Positions 40,106 to 48,912 of a stretch of DNA of 64,000 bases are shown one piece after another. Every line of letters begins with the position of its first letter. Within the stretch, counting starts at the first letter, position 1. The position numbers and the translations under genes are program-made. The notes below the pieces were generated by a model. It was not told the DNA's origin. It worked only from the letters and a program-made list of their open reading frames with translations, and searched no databases. Source of the DNA: Lelliottia sp. WAP21 (GTDB taxonomy: Bacteria > Pseudomonadota > Gammaproteobacteria > Enterobacterales > Enterobacteriaceae); NCBI RefSeq assembly GCF_020532665.2, contig NZ_JAIWPG020000014.1, forward strand, positions 1-64,000, read 5' to 3'.

Positions 40106-40111
40106 TATAAT
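40106..40111. promoter_or_regulatory. -10-like TATAAT in the azlC/regulator gap
   Basis: CATTATAATG contains a consensus -10 on the plus strand and an overlapping one on the minus strand. No good -35 is visible for either direction. Confidence 0.4.
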
Positions 40112-40137
40112 GAACGCATCAAAAACGTTTTTCAAGA

Positions 40138-40152
40138 CGAACGATTCGTTCG
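40138..40152. promoter_or_regulatory. Operator candidate of the azl regulator
   Basis: CGAACGATTCGTTCG is a perfect 7-bp inverted repeat about one central base; a lone CGAACGA half-site occurs at 40091-40097, 47 bp away. Both lie between the divergent genes. Confidence 0.6.
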
Positions 40153-40175
40153 GTTTATAGAACAGAGGCCGTTTA

Positions 40176-40724
40176 ATGACGCAGCCAATCAGCGTGATCG
40201 CCAAAAGCCTGGTGCGGGAACGCCTGCGAACCGGGCTTTCACTGGCGGAAATCGCTCGCCGTGCCGGTATCGCCAAATCCACGCTGTCGCAGCTGGAGTC
40301 CGGCAACGGGAATCCCAGCCTGGAGACGCTCTGGTCACTCTGTGTGGCGCTGGACATTCCTTTTGCCCGTTTGCTTGAACCGCAGCTGCCAACCACTCAG
40401 GTGATCCGCCGCGGAGAAGGAACGAAGGTGGTTGCCGGGCAGGCTAACTACGAAGCCATTTTACTGGCAGCGTGCCCGCCGGGCGCGCGTCGTGACATCT
40501 ACCTGTTGCTCACCCAGCCGGGTGCCGACCGCATTTCTCAGCCGCATCCGGCAGGCTCAGTTGAGCATATTATTGTGACGCAGGGTAGAGCGCTGGTCGG
40601 TCTGATCGACGCGGCGGAAGAACTCGGCCCGGGGGATTACATTTGCTATCCCGCTGACCAGCCGCATATCTTTAAGGCCCTGGAGCCGGATACGCACGCG
40701 CTTCTGGTCGCAGAACAAAGTTAA
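40176..40724 (+). CDS. XRE-family regulator with cupin sensor domain
   Basis: 182 residues: HTH at about 8-62 (LVRERLRTGLSLAEIARRAG then STLSQLESGNGNPSLETLW), linker, then a cupin domain (about 100-180: EHIIVTQGRALV, PGDYICYPADQPHIF). This architecture usually represses a neighbouring transporter until a small ligand binds. Divergence from azlC and the operator candidate between them suggest control of azlCD. rafR starts 17 bp downstream, but the two are probably functionally separate. Confidence 0.9.
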   Translation: MTQPISVIAKSLVRERLRTGLSLAEIARRAGIAKSTLSQLESGNGNPSLETLWSLCVALDIPFARLLEPQLPTTQVIRRGEGTKVVAGQANYEAILLAACPPGARRDIYLLLTQPGADRISQPHPAGSVEHIIVTQGRALVGLIDAAEELGPGDYICYPADQPHIFKALEPDTHALLVAEQS

Positions 40725-40741
40725 CGCAGATACGGAAAATC

Positions 40742-41737
40742 ATGTCGCTTAAAGCCATTGCTAAAGAACTGGGGCTGTCCGTGACGACAGTCAGTCGCGC
40801 ATTGAATGGATACGATGATGTGTCCAGCGAGACGCGCGCGCGCGTTGAAGCGGAGGCGCAACGCCGTGGCTACCGGCCAAACACCTTCGCGCGTCGCCTG
40901 AAAATGGGCAAAATTGACGCCGTAGGGCTTGTTTTCCCGGTCCATCCTGTTCCGCTTAATAACAGCGTCTTTATGGACATGGTCGGCGAAATTAGCCACG
41001 AACTGGCGCGACATGAGATCGACTTACTGCTGATTGCCGATGACGATTTGGCCGACAAACACAGCTACATGCGTATGGTACAGAGCCGTCGTGTGGATGC
41101 GCTGATTGTGGCGCATACGCTGGATCACGATCCTCGCCTGGCACAGCTTCAGGCCGCCGGTTTTCCCTTCCTCGCACTGGGCCGCAGCCAGCTTTCTGAG
41201 CCTTATGCCTGGTTTGATTTCGACAATTATGCCGGAACCTATCAGGCCACTCGCTGGTTGATTGAACGGGGTCATCAGCGTATTGCCCTGCTGGGCGAAA
41301 GCAACAATCAGGCATTCATCACCCAGCGTCGTCAGGGCTACCTCGATGCGCTACGCGAGGCGGGCCTGTCCAGCGAGTGGCTGCGTGCGATGCCACCTTC
41401 CCGTCGCGTGGGGTTTGCCACCACCCATGAACTGCTCTCCCTTCAGCAGCCCCCTACCGCCATTATCACAGACTGCAATACCCACGGTGACGGTGCCGCG
41501 ATGGCGCTGGCGCAACTGGGTCGCCTGAGCGGCGAAAATGCCGTTGCGCTTATCGTTTACGATGGTCTTCCGCAGGACAGCATTGTCGATTTCGACGTGG
41601 CGGCGATCATTCAATCCACCCGTCAGGGGGTAGGTAAACAAATTGCCGACATGGTCCGCCAGCTGATTAACGGCGACGATGTTTCTCAATTACAGGTGCT
41701 GTGGCAGCCAGAATTTTCGCCAGGGCAGACCTGCTAA
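40742..41737 (+). CDS. rafR: LacI-family repressor RafR of the raffinose operon
   Basis: 331 residues: LacI HTH (MSLKAIAKELGLSVTTVSRA) with hinge RPNTFARRLKMGKI, then a periplasmic-binding-like sensor domain. It resembles the RafR-type repressors found beside rafA and rafB. The 18-bp palindromes 30 and 51 bp after its stop are LacI-type and match the form described for raf operators. Symbol given from family and context. Confidence 0.85.
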   Translation: MSLKAIAKELGLSVTTVSRALNGYDDVSSETRARVEAEAQRRGYRPNTFARRLKMGKIDAVGLVFPVHPVPLNNSVFMDMVGEISHELARHEIDLLLIADDDLADKHSYMRMVQSRRVDALIVAHTLDHDPRLAQLQAAGFPFLALGRSQLSEPYAWFDFDNYAGTYQATRWLIERGHQRIALLGESNNQAFITQRRQGYLDALREAGLSSEWLRAMPPSRRVGFATTHELLSLQQPPTAIITDCNTHGDGAAMALAQLGRLSGENAVALIVYDGLPQDSIVDFDVAAIIQSTRQGVGKQIADMVRQLINGDDVSQLQVLWQPEFSPGQTC

Positions 41738-41766
41738 AAAACTAAAATTTACCGAACCGATCACAA

Positions 41767-41784
41767 AACCGAAACGTTTTGGTT
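41767..41784 (+). promoter_or_regulatory. raf operator O1
   Basis: AACCGAAACGTTTTGGTT is an 18-bp palindrome with one mismatched pair, centred 21 bp (two helical turns) from O2. Confidence 0.8.
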
Positions 41785-41787
41785 TGT

Positions 41788-41805
41788 ATCCGAAACGTTT
41801 CGGAT
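41788..41805 (+). promoter_or_regulatory. raf operator O2
   Basis: ATCCGAAACGTTTCGGAT is a perfect 18-bp palindrome ending 36 bp before rafA. Confidence 0.85.
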
Positions 41806-41841
41806 CAACACTCAGATCATCCCGATGACTGGAGCGATCTG

Positions 41842-43965
41842 ATGCAAGATTCTATTTTACGACTTGAAAGCGGCACGGTGGACGTGGTGATAAAAACGCA
41901 CCCGTTTGCCGAAATTCTCTACTGGGGGCCGCATCTTCACCACTTTTCCCCGCAAGATGCGCTGAGCCTGTCTCGTCCCGTTGCCAATGGGCGGCTTGAT
42001 GTCGACATCCCGTTAACGCTGATGGCAGAGCCGGGGCACGGTTTGTTTGGTTCGCCAGGCATTGAAGGCCATCGTCAGGGCAGGGACAGTTCACCCATTT
42101 TTACAACGACTCAGGTGGTACAGCTGGATAAACGCCTGACCATCACCGCAGAAGATCACCAGGCCGGTTTGCGTTTGACCAGCGAGATAGCGCTGGATGA
42201 CAGCGGCGTGCTGGTGGTTCGCCACGGCCTGACCAACCTGCGTTCCCAGCCGTGGCAGGTGGATCGGCTGGCGGTGACCCTTCCGGTCGCCGAGCGGGCG
42301 CGCGAGATCATGGCGTTCCATGGCCGCTGGATCCGCGAATTCCAGCCGCATCGTCTCCCGCTTGAGCATGACAGTTTTGTCATTGAAAGTCGTCGCGGTC
42401 GCTCTTCACATGAACATTTTCCGGCGCTCATCACCGGCACCCCCTCCTTTGGGGAAATGCAGGGCGACGTCTGGGGCGTCCATTTGGGCTGGAGCGGTAA
42501 CCATCGCCTGCGTGCGGAAGCCAAAACCGATGGTCGGCGCTATCTGCAGGCCGAGGCGCTCTACCTGCCGGGCGAAATGAGCATTGATGAGGGAGAAACG
42601 CTCTGGACTCCCGAGCTTTATGCCAGCTATTCCGCGCGGGGCATGAACGGGATGAGCCAGCAATTCCACCGTTATCTTCGTGACAACATCATTCACTTCC
42701 CAAAAAACAAGGTGCGTCCGGTTCATCTGAACACCTGGGAAGGGATCTATTTTGACCACGATCCTGCCTACATTATGCGGATGGCGGACGAAGCGGCTGC
42801 GCTGGGCGTTGAACGTTTTATCATTGATGATGGCTGGTTTAAGGGGCGCAATAACGACCACGGGGCGCTCGGCGACTGGTATCTCGACGAAAAAAAATAC
42901 CCGAACGGTTTAACACCGGTGATCGACCACGTTAAGCAACGGGGTATGGAGTTTGGCATTTGGGTTGAGCCCGAGATGATAAGCCCGGACTCCGATCTCT
43001 GTCGCGCCCACCCCGACTGGGTACTGGCGATGCCAGGATATCCCCAGGCGACGGGGCGTCACCAATGGGTACTCAATCTGAACATTCCAGATGCCTTCGC
43101 CTTTATTCTGGAAAGGATGAGCTGGCTGCTGGGTGAGCATGATATTGACTACGTGAAGTGGGATATGAACCGTGAGCTGGTCCAGCCTGGACACCATGGG
43201 AAAGCGGCAGCCGATGCACAAACTCGCCAGTTTTATCGCCTGCTCGACACGTTGGGTGAGCGTTTCCCGCAGGTGGAGTTTGAATCCTGCTCTTCGGGCG
43301 GGGGACGCATCGATTATGAGGTCCTGAAGCGTTGCCATCGTTTTTGGGCCTCCGATAACAATGATGCGCTGGAACGCAATACCATCCAGCGCGGGATGAG
43401 CTATTTCTTCCCGCCAGAGGTGATGGGGGCGCATATCGGTCATCATAAATGCCATGCCACTTTCCGTCAGCACAGTATCGAATTCCGCGGTCTGACGGCG
43501 CTATTCGGCCATATGGGTCTTGAGCTGGATCCGCTTGCCGTGGATGAACACGAGCGTGAGGGTTATCGCCATTATGCGGCGCTGTATAAACGGTGGCGTG
43601 AGGTGATCCATCACGGCACCCAATGGCGCGTGGAGATGCCAGACGCCACGACGCTGGCGCAGGGTATAGTGAACGACGCTAAAACGCAGGGCCTGTTTAT
43701 TGTCAGCCAACTGGCGATGCCGGATTACACCCTGATGATGCCGCTGCGTATGCCTGGCCTGGAGGCGAGTGCGCAGTACCGAATCAGTCTGCTTGACCAT
43801 CCTGATATTCGCCTGACGGGCGACGGTGGTCACACCATGCGCAAATTACCGGCGTGGATGGAAGCCCCACAGACCGTGAGCGGGGAGTGGTTAATGCAGG
43901 CGGGCATCGCCTTGCCGATTCTGGATCCGGAAACGGCCATTCTCATTGGCGTTGAACGCGTATAA
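41842..43965 (+). CDS. rafA: Alpha-galactosidase RafA (GH36)
   Basis: Cytoplasmic GH36 alpha-galactosidase releasing galactose from raffinose and melibiose; 707 residues against 708 for plasmid pRSD2 RafA as I remember it. The nucleophile Asp lies in DYVKWDMNRE near 475, and the acid/base Asp in RFWASDNNDALER near 537. An N-terminal beta-sandwich precedes the (beta/alpha)8 barrel (LNTWEGIYFDHD near 300). ATG 41842 has GGAG 9 bp upstream; the open frame back to 41779 crosses operator O2 and is not coding. Confidence 0.94.
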   Translation: MQDSILRLESGTVDVVIKTHPFAEILYWGPHLHHFSPQDALSLSRPVANGRLDVDIPLTLMAEPGHGLFGSPGIEGHRQGRDSSPIFTTTQVVQLDKRLTITAEDHQAGLRLTSEIALDDSGVLVVRHGLTNLRSQPWQVDRLAVTLPVAERAREIMAFHGRWIREFQPHRLPLEHDSFVIESRRGRSSHEHFPALITGTPSFGEMQGDVWGVHLGWSGNHRLRAEAKTDGRRYLQAEALYLPGEMSIDEGETLWTPELYASYSARGMNGMSQQFHRYLRDNIIHFPKNKVRPVHLNTWEGIYFDHDPAYIMRMADEAAALGVERFIIDDGWFKGRNNDHGALGDWYLDEKKYPNGLTPVIDHVKQRGMEFGIWVEPEMISPDSDLCRAHPDWVLAMPGYPQATGRHQWVLNLNIPDAFAFILERMSWLLGEHDIDYVKWDMNRELVQPGHHGKAAADAQTRQFYRLLDTLGERFPQVEFESCSSGGGRIDYEVLKRCHRFWASDNNDALERNTIQRGMSYFFPPEVMGAHIGHHKCHATFRQHSIEFRGLTALFGHMGLELDPLAVDEHEREGYRHYAALYKRWREVIHHGTQWRVEMPDATTLAQGIVNDAKTQGLFIVSQLAMPDYTLMMPLRMPGLEASAQYRISLLDHPDIRLTGDGGHTMRKLPAWMEAPQTVSGEWLMQAGIALPILDPETAILIGVERV

Positions 43966-44009
43966 GGGCCACGGGCCGGGAGACCGGCCCAGAGTTGAGG
44001 ATAAAAATA

Positions 44010-45275
44010 ATGAATACAACCACCTGTACCCACAAAGACAACCCTAACTTTTGGATCTTCGGGGCGTTTTTCTTTCTCTACTTCTTCATTATGGCCACCT
44101 GCTTTCCGTTCCTGCCCATCTGGTTATCGGACGTCATTGGCCTGAACAAAACGCATACCGGGATTGTCTTCTCCTGTATCTCGCTTTCTGCCATTGCCTT
44201 CCAGCCGGTGCTGGGGGTGATTTCCGACAGGCTGGGGCTGAAAAAACACCTGCTGTGGATCATCGCCGTACTGTTATTCGCCTTTGCGCCGTTTTTCCTC
44301 TACGTCTTCGCACCCTTACTCAAAACCAATATCTGGCTGGGTGCTCTCAGCGGCGGTCTCTATATCGGCTTTGTTTTTTCAGCAGGGTCCGGGGCGATCG
44401 AAGCCTATATCGAACGGGTCAGCCGCAATAGCTTCTTTGAATATGGCAAAGCGCGCATGTTTGGCTGCCTGGGCTGGGGGCTTTGTGCCTCTACCGCCGG
44501 GTTGTTGTTCAGCATCGATCCCTCTTTTGTCTTCTGGATGGGCTCCGCTGCCGCACTGCTTCTGATGGTGCTGTTATGGGTCGCTAAACCTAAACCCAAT
44601 CAGACCGCCGAAGTGATGAATGCGCTCGGGGCTAATCAGCCGCAGATCACCGCCCGTAGCGTTTTTAGCCTGTTCCGCCAGCGCAAGATGTGGATGTTCA
44701 TTTTGTATGTGATTGGCGTGGCCTGCGTCTATGACGTCTTTGATCAGCAGTTTGCGACCTTCTTCAAAACCTTCTTCGCGACGCCGCAGGAAGGCACACG
44801 CGCCTTTGGTTTTGCCACCACGGCGGGTGAACTGTGTAATGCCATCATCATGTTCTGCTCACCGTGGATCATTAACCGCATTGGTGCCAAAAACACGCTG
44901 CTGATTGCGGGTCTTATTATGGCGACGCGTATCATCGGTTCATCGTTTGCCACCACGGCCGTGGAGGTGATTGCCCTGAAAATGCTGCATGCGCTCGAGG
45001 TGCCATTCCTGCTGGTGGGGGCATTCAAGTACATTACCGGCGTGTTCGATACCCGCCTGTCCGCCACGATTTATCTTATCGGCTTCAACTTTGCCAAACA
45101 GTCGGCGGCGATTTTCCTGTCCGCGTTCGCGGGAAATATGTATGACCGGATCGGCTTCCAGGATACCTATCTGATGCTGGGCTGCCTGGTCCTGACCATT
45201 ACGCTGGTGTCGGCCTTTACCTTAAGCAACCGGCAGGAGAGTGCCGCGCGCAGTAATACGGTGGAGGCGAACTGA
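44010..45275 (+). CDS. rafB: Raffinose permease RafB (LacY family)
   Basis: 421 residues, 12 TM segments, oligosaccharide:H+ symporter family. It begins with WIFGAFFFLYFFIMATCFPF at about 17-36 and contains GVISDRLGLKKHLLW; the conserved TM10 region is LKMLHALEVPFLLVGAFKYI. It is much closer to RafB than to LacY. It follows rafA by 44 bp. The sucrose hydrolase gene rafD of pRSD2 is absent. Confidence 0.94.
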   Translation: MNTTTCTHKDNPNFWIFGAFFFLYFFIMATCFPFLPIWLSDVIGLNKTHTGIVFSCISLSAIAFQPVLGVISDRLGLKKHLLWIIAVLLFAFAPFFLYVFAPLLKTNIWLGALSGGLYIGFVFSAGSGAIEAYIERVSRNSFFEYGKARMFGCLGWGLCASTAGLLFSIDPSFVFWMGSAAALLLMVLLWVAKPKPNQTAEVMNALGANQPQITARSVFSLFRQRKMWMFILYVIGVACVYDVFDQQFATFFKTFFATPQEGTRAFGFATTAGELCNAIIMFCSPWIINRIGAKNTLLIAGLIMATRIIGSSFATTAVEVIALKMLHALEVPFLLVGAFKYITGVFDTRLSATIYLIGFNFAKQSAAIFLSAFAGNMYDRIGFQDTYLMLGCLVLTITLVSAFTLSNRQESAARSNTVEAN

Positions 45276-45282
45276 GTGAAGA

Positions 45283-45304
45283 CGCTGCCGCGAAGGCGGC
45301 AGCG
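45283..45304. terminator. Hairpin between convergent rafB and rhaM
   Basis: 8-bp stem CGCTGCCG/CGGCAGCG with a 6-base loop in the 38-bp gap. No good T run on either side, so termination efficiency is uncertain. Confidence 0.5.
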
Positions 45305-45313
45305 TAAAACGCA

Positions 45314-45628
45314 TTATTCCAGGTAGAACACCTCTTTCAACTCGGCGCTTACCGGGCTGTTGTCCGGGTTAGAGGGCATCACTTCAGTCATGTGTTTCCA
45401 CCATCGCTGGCACACATCGGTGTTCGCCACCGCGTTCCAGCGGGCTTCTGATTCAATCTCAACGGTGGCAAACAGCAGGTTGCGTTGCCGATCAAGATAG
45501 ATGGCGTAATGGTGCGCACCGTGGTCTTTCAGCACCGCTTCCAGTTCCGGCCAGATGGGATTATGCCGGCGCGCGTACTCTGCGTGTGCGTCAGGATTCA
45601 CCTGCATGACAAAGGCTTTGCGGATCAT
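45314..45628 (-). CDS. rhaM: L-rhamnose mutarotase RhaM
   Basis: 104 residues, the same length as in E. coli. Interconverts L-rhamnose anomers before RhaA. His and Trp residues of the active site are in [14 protein letters not shown] (20-33) and in QRWWKHM near 74. It overlaps the alcohol dehydrogenase gene by 4 bp as the last gene of the long leftward rhamnose operon. Confidence 0.96.
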   Translation of the reverse strand: MIRKAFVMQVNPDAHAEYARRHNPIWPELEAVLKDHGAHHYAIYLDRQRNLLFATVEIESEARWNAVANTDVCQRWWKHMTEVMPSNPDNSPVSAELKEVFYLE

Positions 45629-46773
45629 AAGGCCTCCAGATAGAGCTCACGTACGTCATCGCGGCTGGCGGTGCGGGGGTTGCACGGCGCACAGGGATCG
45701 GCGAGCGCTTTGTCCAGCCAGCCTTCAATGTCTGCTTTGGTCACCCCAAGCTGACTGAAACCAGATGGAATCCCCACCCGGGTGCTCAGGTCTCGGATAG
45801 CCTGAATGGCCGACATGCTTGCCGCTTCGTCGCTCATGCCACGAGTGTCCACACCCATGGCCTGCGCCACGCGGGCAAAACGGGATACCGCTTTCGGGCG
45901 GTTAAAGTTTTCGATGATCGGCAGCAGGATGGCGTTACATACCCCGTGCGGCAGGTTGTGCGTGGCACCGGGCTGATGCGCCAGAGCATGTACCAGCCCC
46001 AGGCCAGCGCTGTTAAAGGCCATGCCTGCCAGATACTGACCGAAGGCCATCTGTTCACGGGCCTCAAGATTATGCCCGTCGTCGACTGCTTTGGGCAGCC
46101 ACAGGGTGATCAGACGAATCGCTTCCAGCGCGTTGGCATCCGTCAGCGGGTGGGCACCCACGGAAACAAAGGCTTCAATGGCGTGCGTGAGGGCATCCAT
46201 TCCGGTCGCTGCGGTGACGGACGGCGGAATATCCAGCATGACGCTGGCATCGTCCACGGCGATATCCGGGATAATGTTCGGGTCAATAATGACCTCTTTC
46301 ACCTGACGCGCTGTGTCGATGATCACCGCATTGCTGGTCATCTCCGCCGCCGTGCCCGCCGTGGTATTAATCGCCACCAGCGGTACACCCGCATTTTTCA
46401 CTTTGCCCACGCCGGAATATGCCGTGGACGGGCCGGGGTTAGCCGTGAGGATTTTAATCGCTTTCGCTGTATCAATCGGGCTGCCGCCGCCGAACGCGAT
46501 AATGTACTCACACTCGGCATCCTGAAAGGCCGCAAAGCCTTTTTGTACTAATGCTTCCGTTGGGTTCGGGAACACCTCGTCAAACAGGTGATAGGACATC
46601 TCATGGCCGTCCAGGGCGGTAAACAGGCTGTCGAGCAGGCCGAGTTTAACCAGCTGACCGTCGGTCACAATCAGCGCCTTGCCCCAGGGTTTGTTTGCCA
46701 CCAGGTTCACCATATCGCCAATTGCGCCTGCGCCATGCAGGCTGATTTTTGGTAGCGCCAACATAAAGCTCAT
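45625..46773 (-). CDS. Iron-type alcohol dehydrogenase, probable lactaldehyde reductase
   Basis: 382-residue group III alcohol dehydrogenase (FucO/YiaY type). NAD-binding [13 protein letters not shown] near 94-106; metal ligands in [12 protein letters not shown] and [19 protein letters not shown]. Sequence blocks look closer to YiaY than to FucO, but its place between the rhamnose transporter and rhaM suggests reduction of L-lactaldehyde from RhaD to 1,2-propanediol. In E. coli this step is served by fucO elsewhere. Substrate is inferred from context. Confidence 0.85.
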   Translation of the reverse strand: MSFMLALPKISLHGAGAIGDMVNLVANKPWGKALIVTDGQLVKLGLLDSLFTALDGHEMSYHLFDEVFPNPTEALVQKGFAAFQDAECEYIIAFGGGSPIDTAKAIKILTANPGPSTAYSGVGKVKNAGVPLVAINTTAGTAAEMTSNAVIIDTARQVKEVIIDPNIIPDIAVDDASVMLDIPPSVTAATGMDALTHAIEAFVSVGAHPLTDANALEAIRLITLWLPKAVDDGHNLEAREQMAFGQYLAGMAFNSAGLGLVHALAHQPGATHNLPHGVCNAILLPIIENFNRPKAVSRFARVAQAMGVDTRGMSDEAASMSAIQAIRDLSTRVGIPSGFSQLGVTKADIEGWLDKALADPCAPCNPRTASRDDVRELYLEAL

Positions 46774-46808
46774 GATAATTCTCCTTAATATGATTTTGGG
46801 TAATCCGT

Positions 46809-46904
46809 TCCCCTCATCCCGATCTTCTCCCCGGCGGGAAGAAGATGAAAGGCGACACCGGGCAGTCTCCTCTCCCTTGTGGGGAGAGGAGTAGGGTGAG
46901 GGGC
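46809..46904. repeat. Paired palindromic repeat, copy 1
   Basis: Two GC-rich hairpin units in inverted order (CTTCTCCCCGGCGGGAAGAAG, written short: CTTCTCCCC/GGGAAGAAG, and CCTCTCCC/GGGGAGAGG), bounded by CCCCTCA and TGAGGGG. It lies between a transporter permease gene and the alcohol dehydrogenase gene. Confidence 0.75.
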
Positions 46905-46906
46905 AT

Positions 46907-47911
46907 TTAAATCCTTCTTCGTTGCATAATCCGTCGCGTCATGATCGGCAGTGAAATCACCACAATCAGCATCGCGCCAATAATCACCGACATCACAATG
47001 CCGGGCACGTTGAGCAGGCTCAGACCAAAGGTCACCAGCCCCATCAGGAAGGCGGCAATGATCACACCCACCATGCTGCCGGACCCGCCCAGGATGTTGA
47101 CTCCGCCGAGCACCGCCATCGTCACCACCGCCAGTTCCCAGCCCATCGCAATGGTTGGGCGGGTACTGCCGAGACGTGAGGTGAGCAGCACCGATGCGAG
47201 GCCGGACATTAGCCCGACCAGCGCAAACAGCATCAGATTGTGGCGTTTGACGTTGATGCCGGAGTACCACGCCCCGGTCGGGTTATTGCCAATGGCGTAA
47301 GTACGACGGCCAAAGTTGGTACGATGCAACACAAACGCGAAGACCGCCGCCAGGACGATAAAGAGCGCAAACTCGAACGACAGCGCGCCCCAGACGTAGC
47401 CTTGTCCGAACCAGGCGAAGCTCTCCGGATAGCTGTTCAGCGCCTGGTCGCCCAGCAGGATGTAGGTGATCCCGCGGTAGAGGCTCATGGTGCCGATGGT
47501 GATCACAATGGACGACAGGTTAAAGCGCGTCACCAGAATGCCGTTGAACAACCCGCACAACAGCCCGACACCGAGTCCCACGCAGACAAGCAGGGGCGTG
47601 TCGATGCCCGCCGCCGCGCAAAAGCCCATTACCGTGGAGCTAAGCGCGATGGTGGAGGCCACCGACAGGTCAATTTCGCGGGCGATAATCAGCATCGCCA
47701 TCGGCAACACGATGATCGCTTTTTCGGTGAAGTTGAACGTCGCATCTGACAGGTTCCAGATGTTGAGGAAGTAAGGCGAGGCGAGGGCATTGACAACAAA
47801 TACCGCCAGCGTCACCGCCAGCAGAAACCCTTCCCAGCAGAGCAGACGCTGGAAAAACCCCGTCCGGACCGGGTCGCGCGTCATTGCCTCTGAGGTCATT
47901 ATTTTGCTCAT
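46907..47911 (-). CDS. Rhamnose-type ABC transporter permease 2
   Basis: 334 residues, about ten TM helices, RbsC-like permease family with the signature region TMAVLGGVNILGGSGSMVGVIIAA near 261-284 (quoted in part). It overlaps the preceding permease by 4 bp. Corresponds by order to RhaQ/RhaP of the Rhizobium rhaSTPQ transporter; substrate inferred. Confidence 0.88.
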   Translation of the reverse strand: MSKIMTSEAMTRDPVRTGFFQRLLCWEGFLLAVTLAVFVVNALASPYFLNIWNLSDATFNFTEKAIIVLPMAMLIIAREIDLSVASTIALSSTVMGFCAAAGIDTPLLVCVGLGVGLLCGLFNGILVTRFNLSSIVITIGTMSLYRGITYILLGDQALNSYPESFAWFGQGYVWGALSFEFALFIVLAAVFAFVLHRTNFGRRTYAIGNNPTGAWYSGINVKRHNLMLFALVGLMSGLASVLLTSRLGSTRPTIAMGWELAVVTMAVLGGVNILGGSGSMVGVIIAAFLMGLVTFGLSLLNVPGIVMSVIIGAMLIVVISLPIMTRRIMQRRRI

Positions 47912-48912
47912 GATTTCACCGCCATTTTCTGACGAGCCAGCGCCGCATCGCGCAGAATTAACCGACCTTTGCGTTTGTTACCGCGCTCATTAAGCAGAAC
48001 CGCAATCACAATCACCGTGCCGGAAATTGCCATTTGCCAGAACGGCGAGACGCCAATGACCGGAAGCGCATTGTTGATCACACCCAGGAACAGGGCGCCA
48101 AACAGGCAGCCGAGCACGCGTCCGGTGCCGCCCATGGTGCTAATGCCCCCAATCACACAGGCTGCCACCACCTGCAGTTCAAAACCGTTAGCCACGTCGA
48201 CATACGCAACGGCAAAGCGCGAAATCCACAGATAGCCGCAAAATCCCGCCAGCGCACCGGAAAGACAGAAGCTGACGAACTGCATTTTCCCGGCGTTGAT
48301 ACCGGTGTAATACGCCGCCGTGGCGTTACCACCCGCGGTATACAGTGCGCGACCGGTTCGGCTGTAACGCAGGAAATAGCCCACCAGCAACAGGACGGCA
48401 ATGGCGCACCAGCTCAGAACCGGTAGCCCCAGCACCACCGTGCGCGGCAGCGCCAGAAAGTGTGCGCCCATCTGGTTAGAGTTAACCCAGCCGCCGCCGG
48501 AGAGCATAAAAATAATCCCCCGGTAGATGCTCATGGTGCCAAGCGTAACGACAATCGCCGGGATGCCGAGCTTCCACACCAGCAAGCCATTGATCATACC
48601 CATCAGCAGGCCCAGAGCGGTCGCCAGGATCAGCAGCATCCAGACCGGCACCTCCGGATAATGGACGTTAACCAGCGCCACAATCATGCCGGTGAGTGCC
48701 AGATTGGCTGCCATCGACAGATCGATGCCTTTCGTCAGCAGGACCATCATCTGCCCGAGCGCAAGGATGATCAGAATGGACGTATCGTTAAACATCTCCA
48801 CCAGGTTTCCCGGCGCGACAAACGACGGCACGCGGCTGCCGATGGCCATAATCATCAATACGATAACCGCGCCCAACAGTGCCTCGCGGTGCTTAAACAG
48901 TTGATTGAGCAT
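47908..48912 (-). CDS. Rhamnose-type ABC transporter permease 1
   Basis: 334 residues, multi-TM RbsC-like permease (VVAACVIGGISTMGGTGRVL near 252-271). ATG 48912 with AGGAGG upstream; a GTG one codon earlier is possible. Its start touches the ATPase stop (TGATG). Paralogous to permease 2, so the pair probably forms a heterodimer. Confidence 0.88.
   Translation of the reverse strand: MLNQLFKHREALLGAVIVLMIMAIGSRVPSFVAPGNLVEMFNDTSILIILALGQMMVLLTKGIDLSMAANLALTGMIVALVNVHYPEVPVWMLLILATALGLLMGMINGLLVWKLGIPAIVVTLGTMSIYRGIIFMLSGGGWVNSNQMGAHFLALPRTVVLGLPVLSWCAIAVLLLVGYFLRYSRTGRALYTAGGNATAAYYTGINAGKMQFVSFCLSGALAGFCGYLWISRFAVAYVDVANGFELQVVAACVIGGISTMGGTGRVLGCLFGALFLGVINNALPVIGVSPFWQMAISGTVIVIAVLLNERGNKRKGRLILRDAALARQKMAVKS

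Noticed and set aside
41779-41841. 21-codon extension of RafA
   Set aside because: Overlaps operator O2 and starts without a ribosome site; ATG 41842 gives near the expected length.
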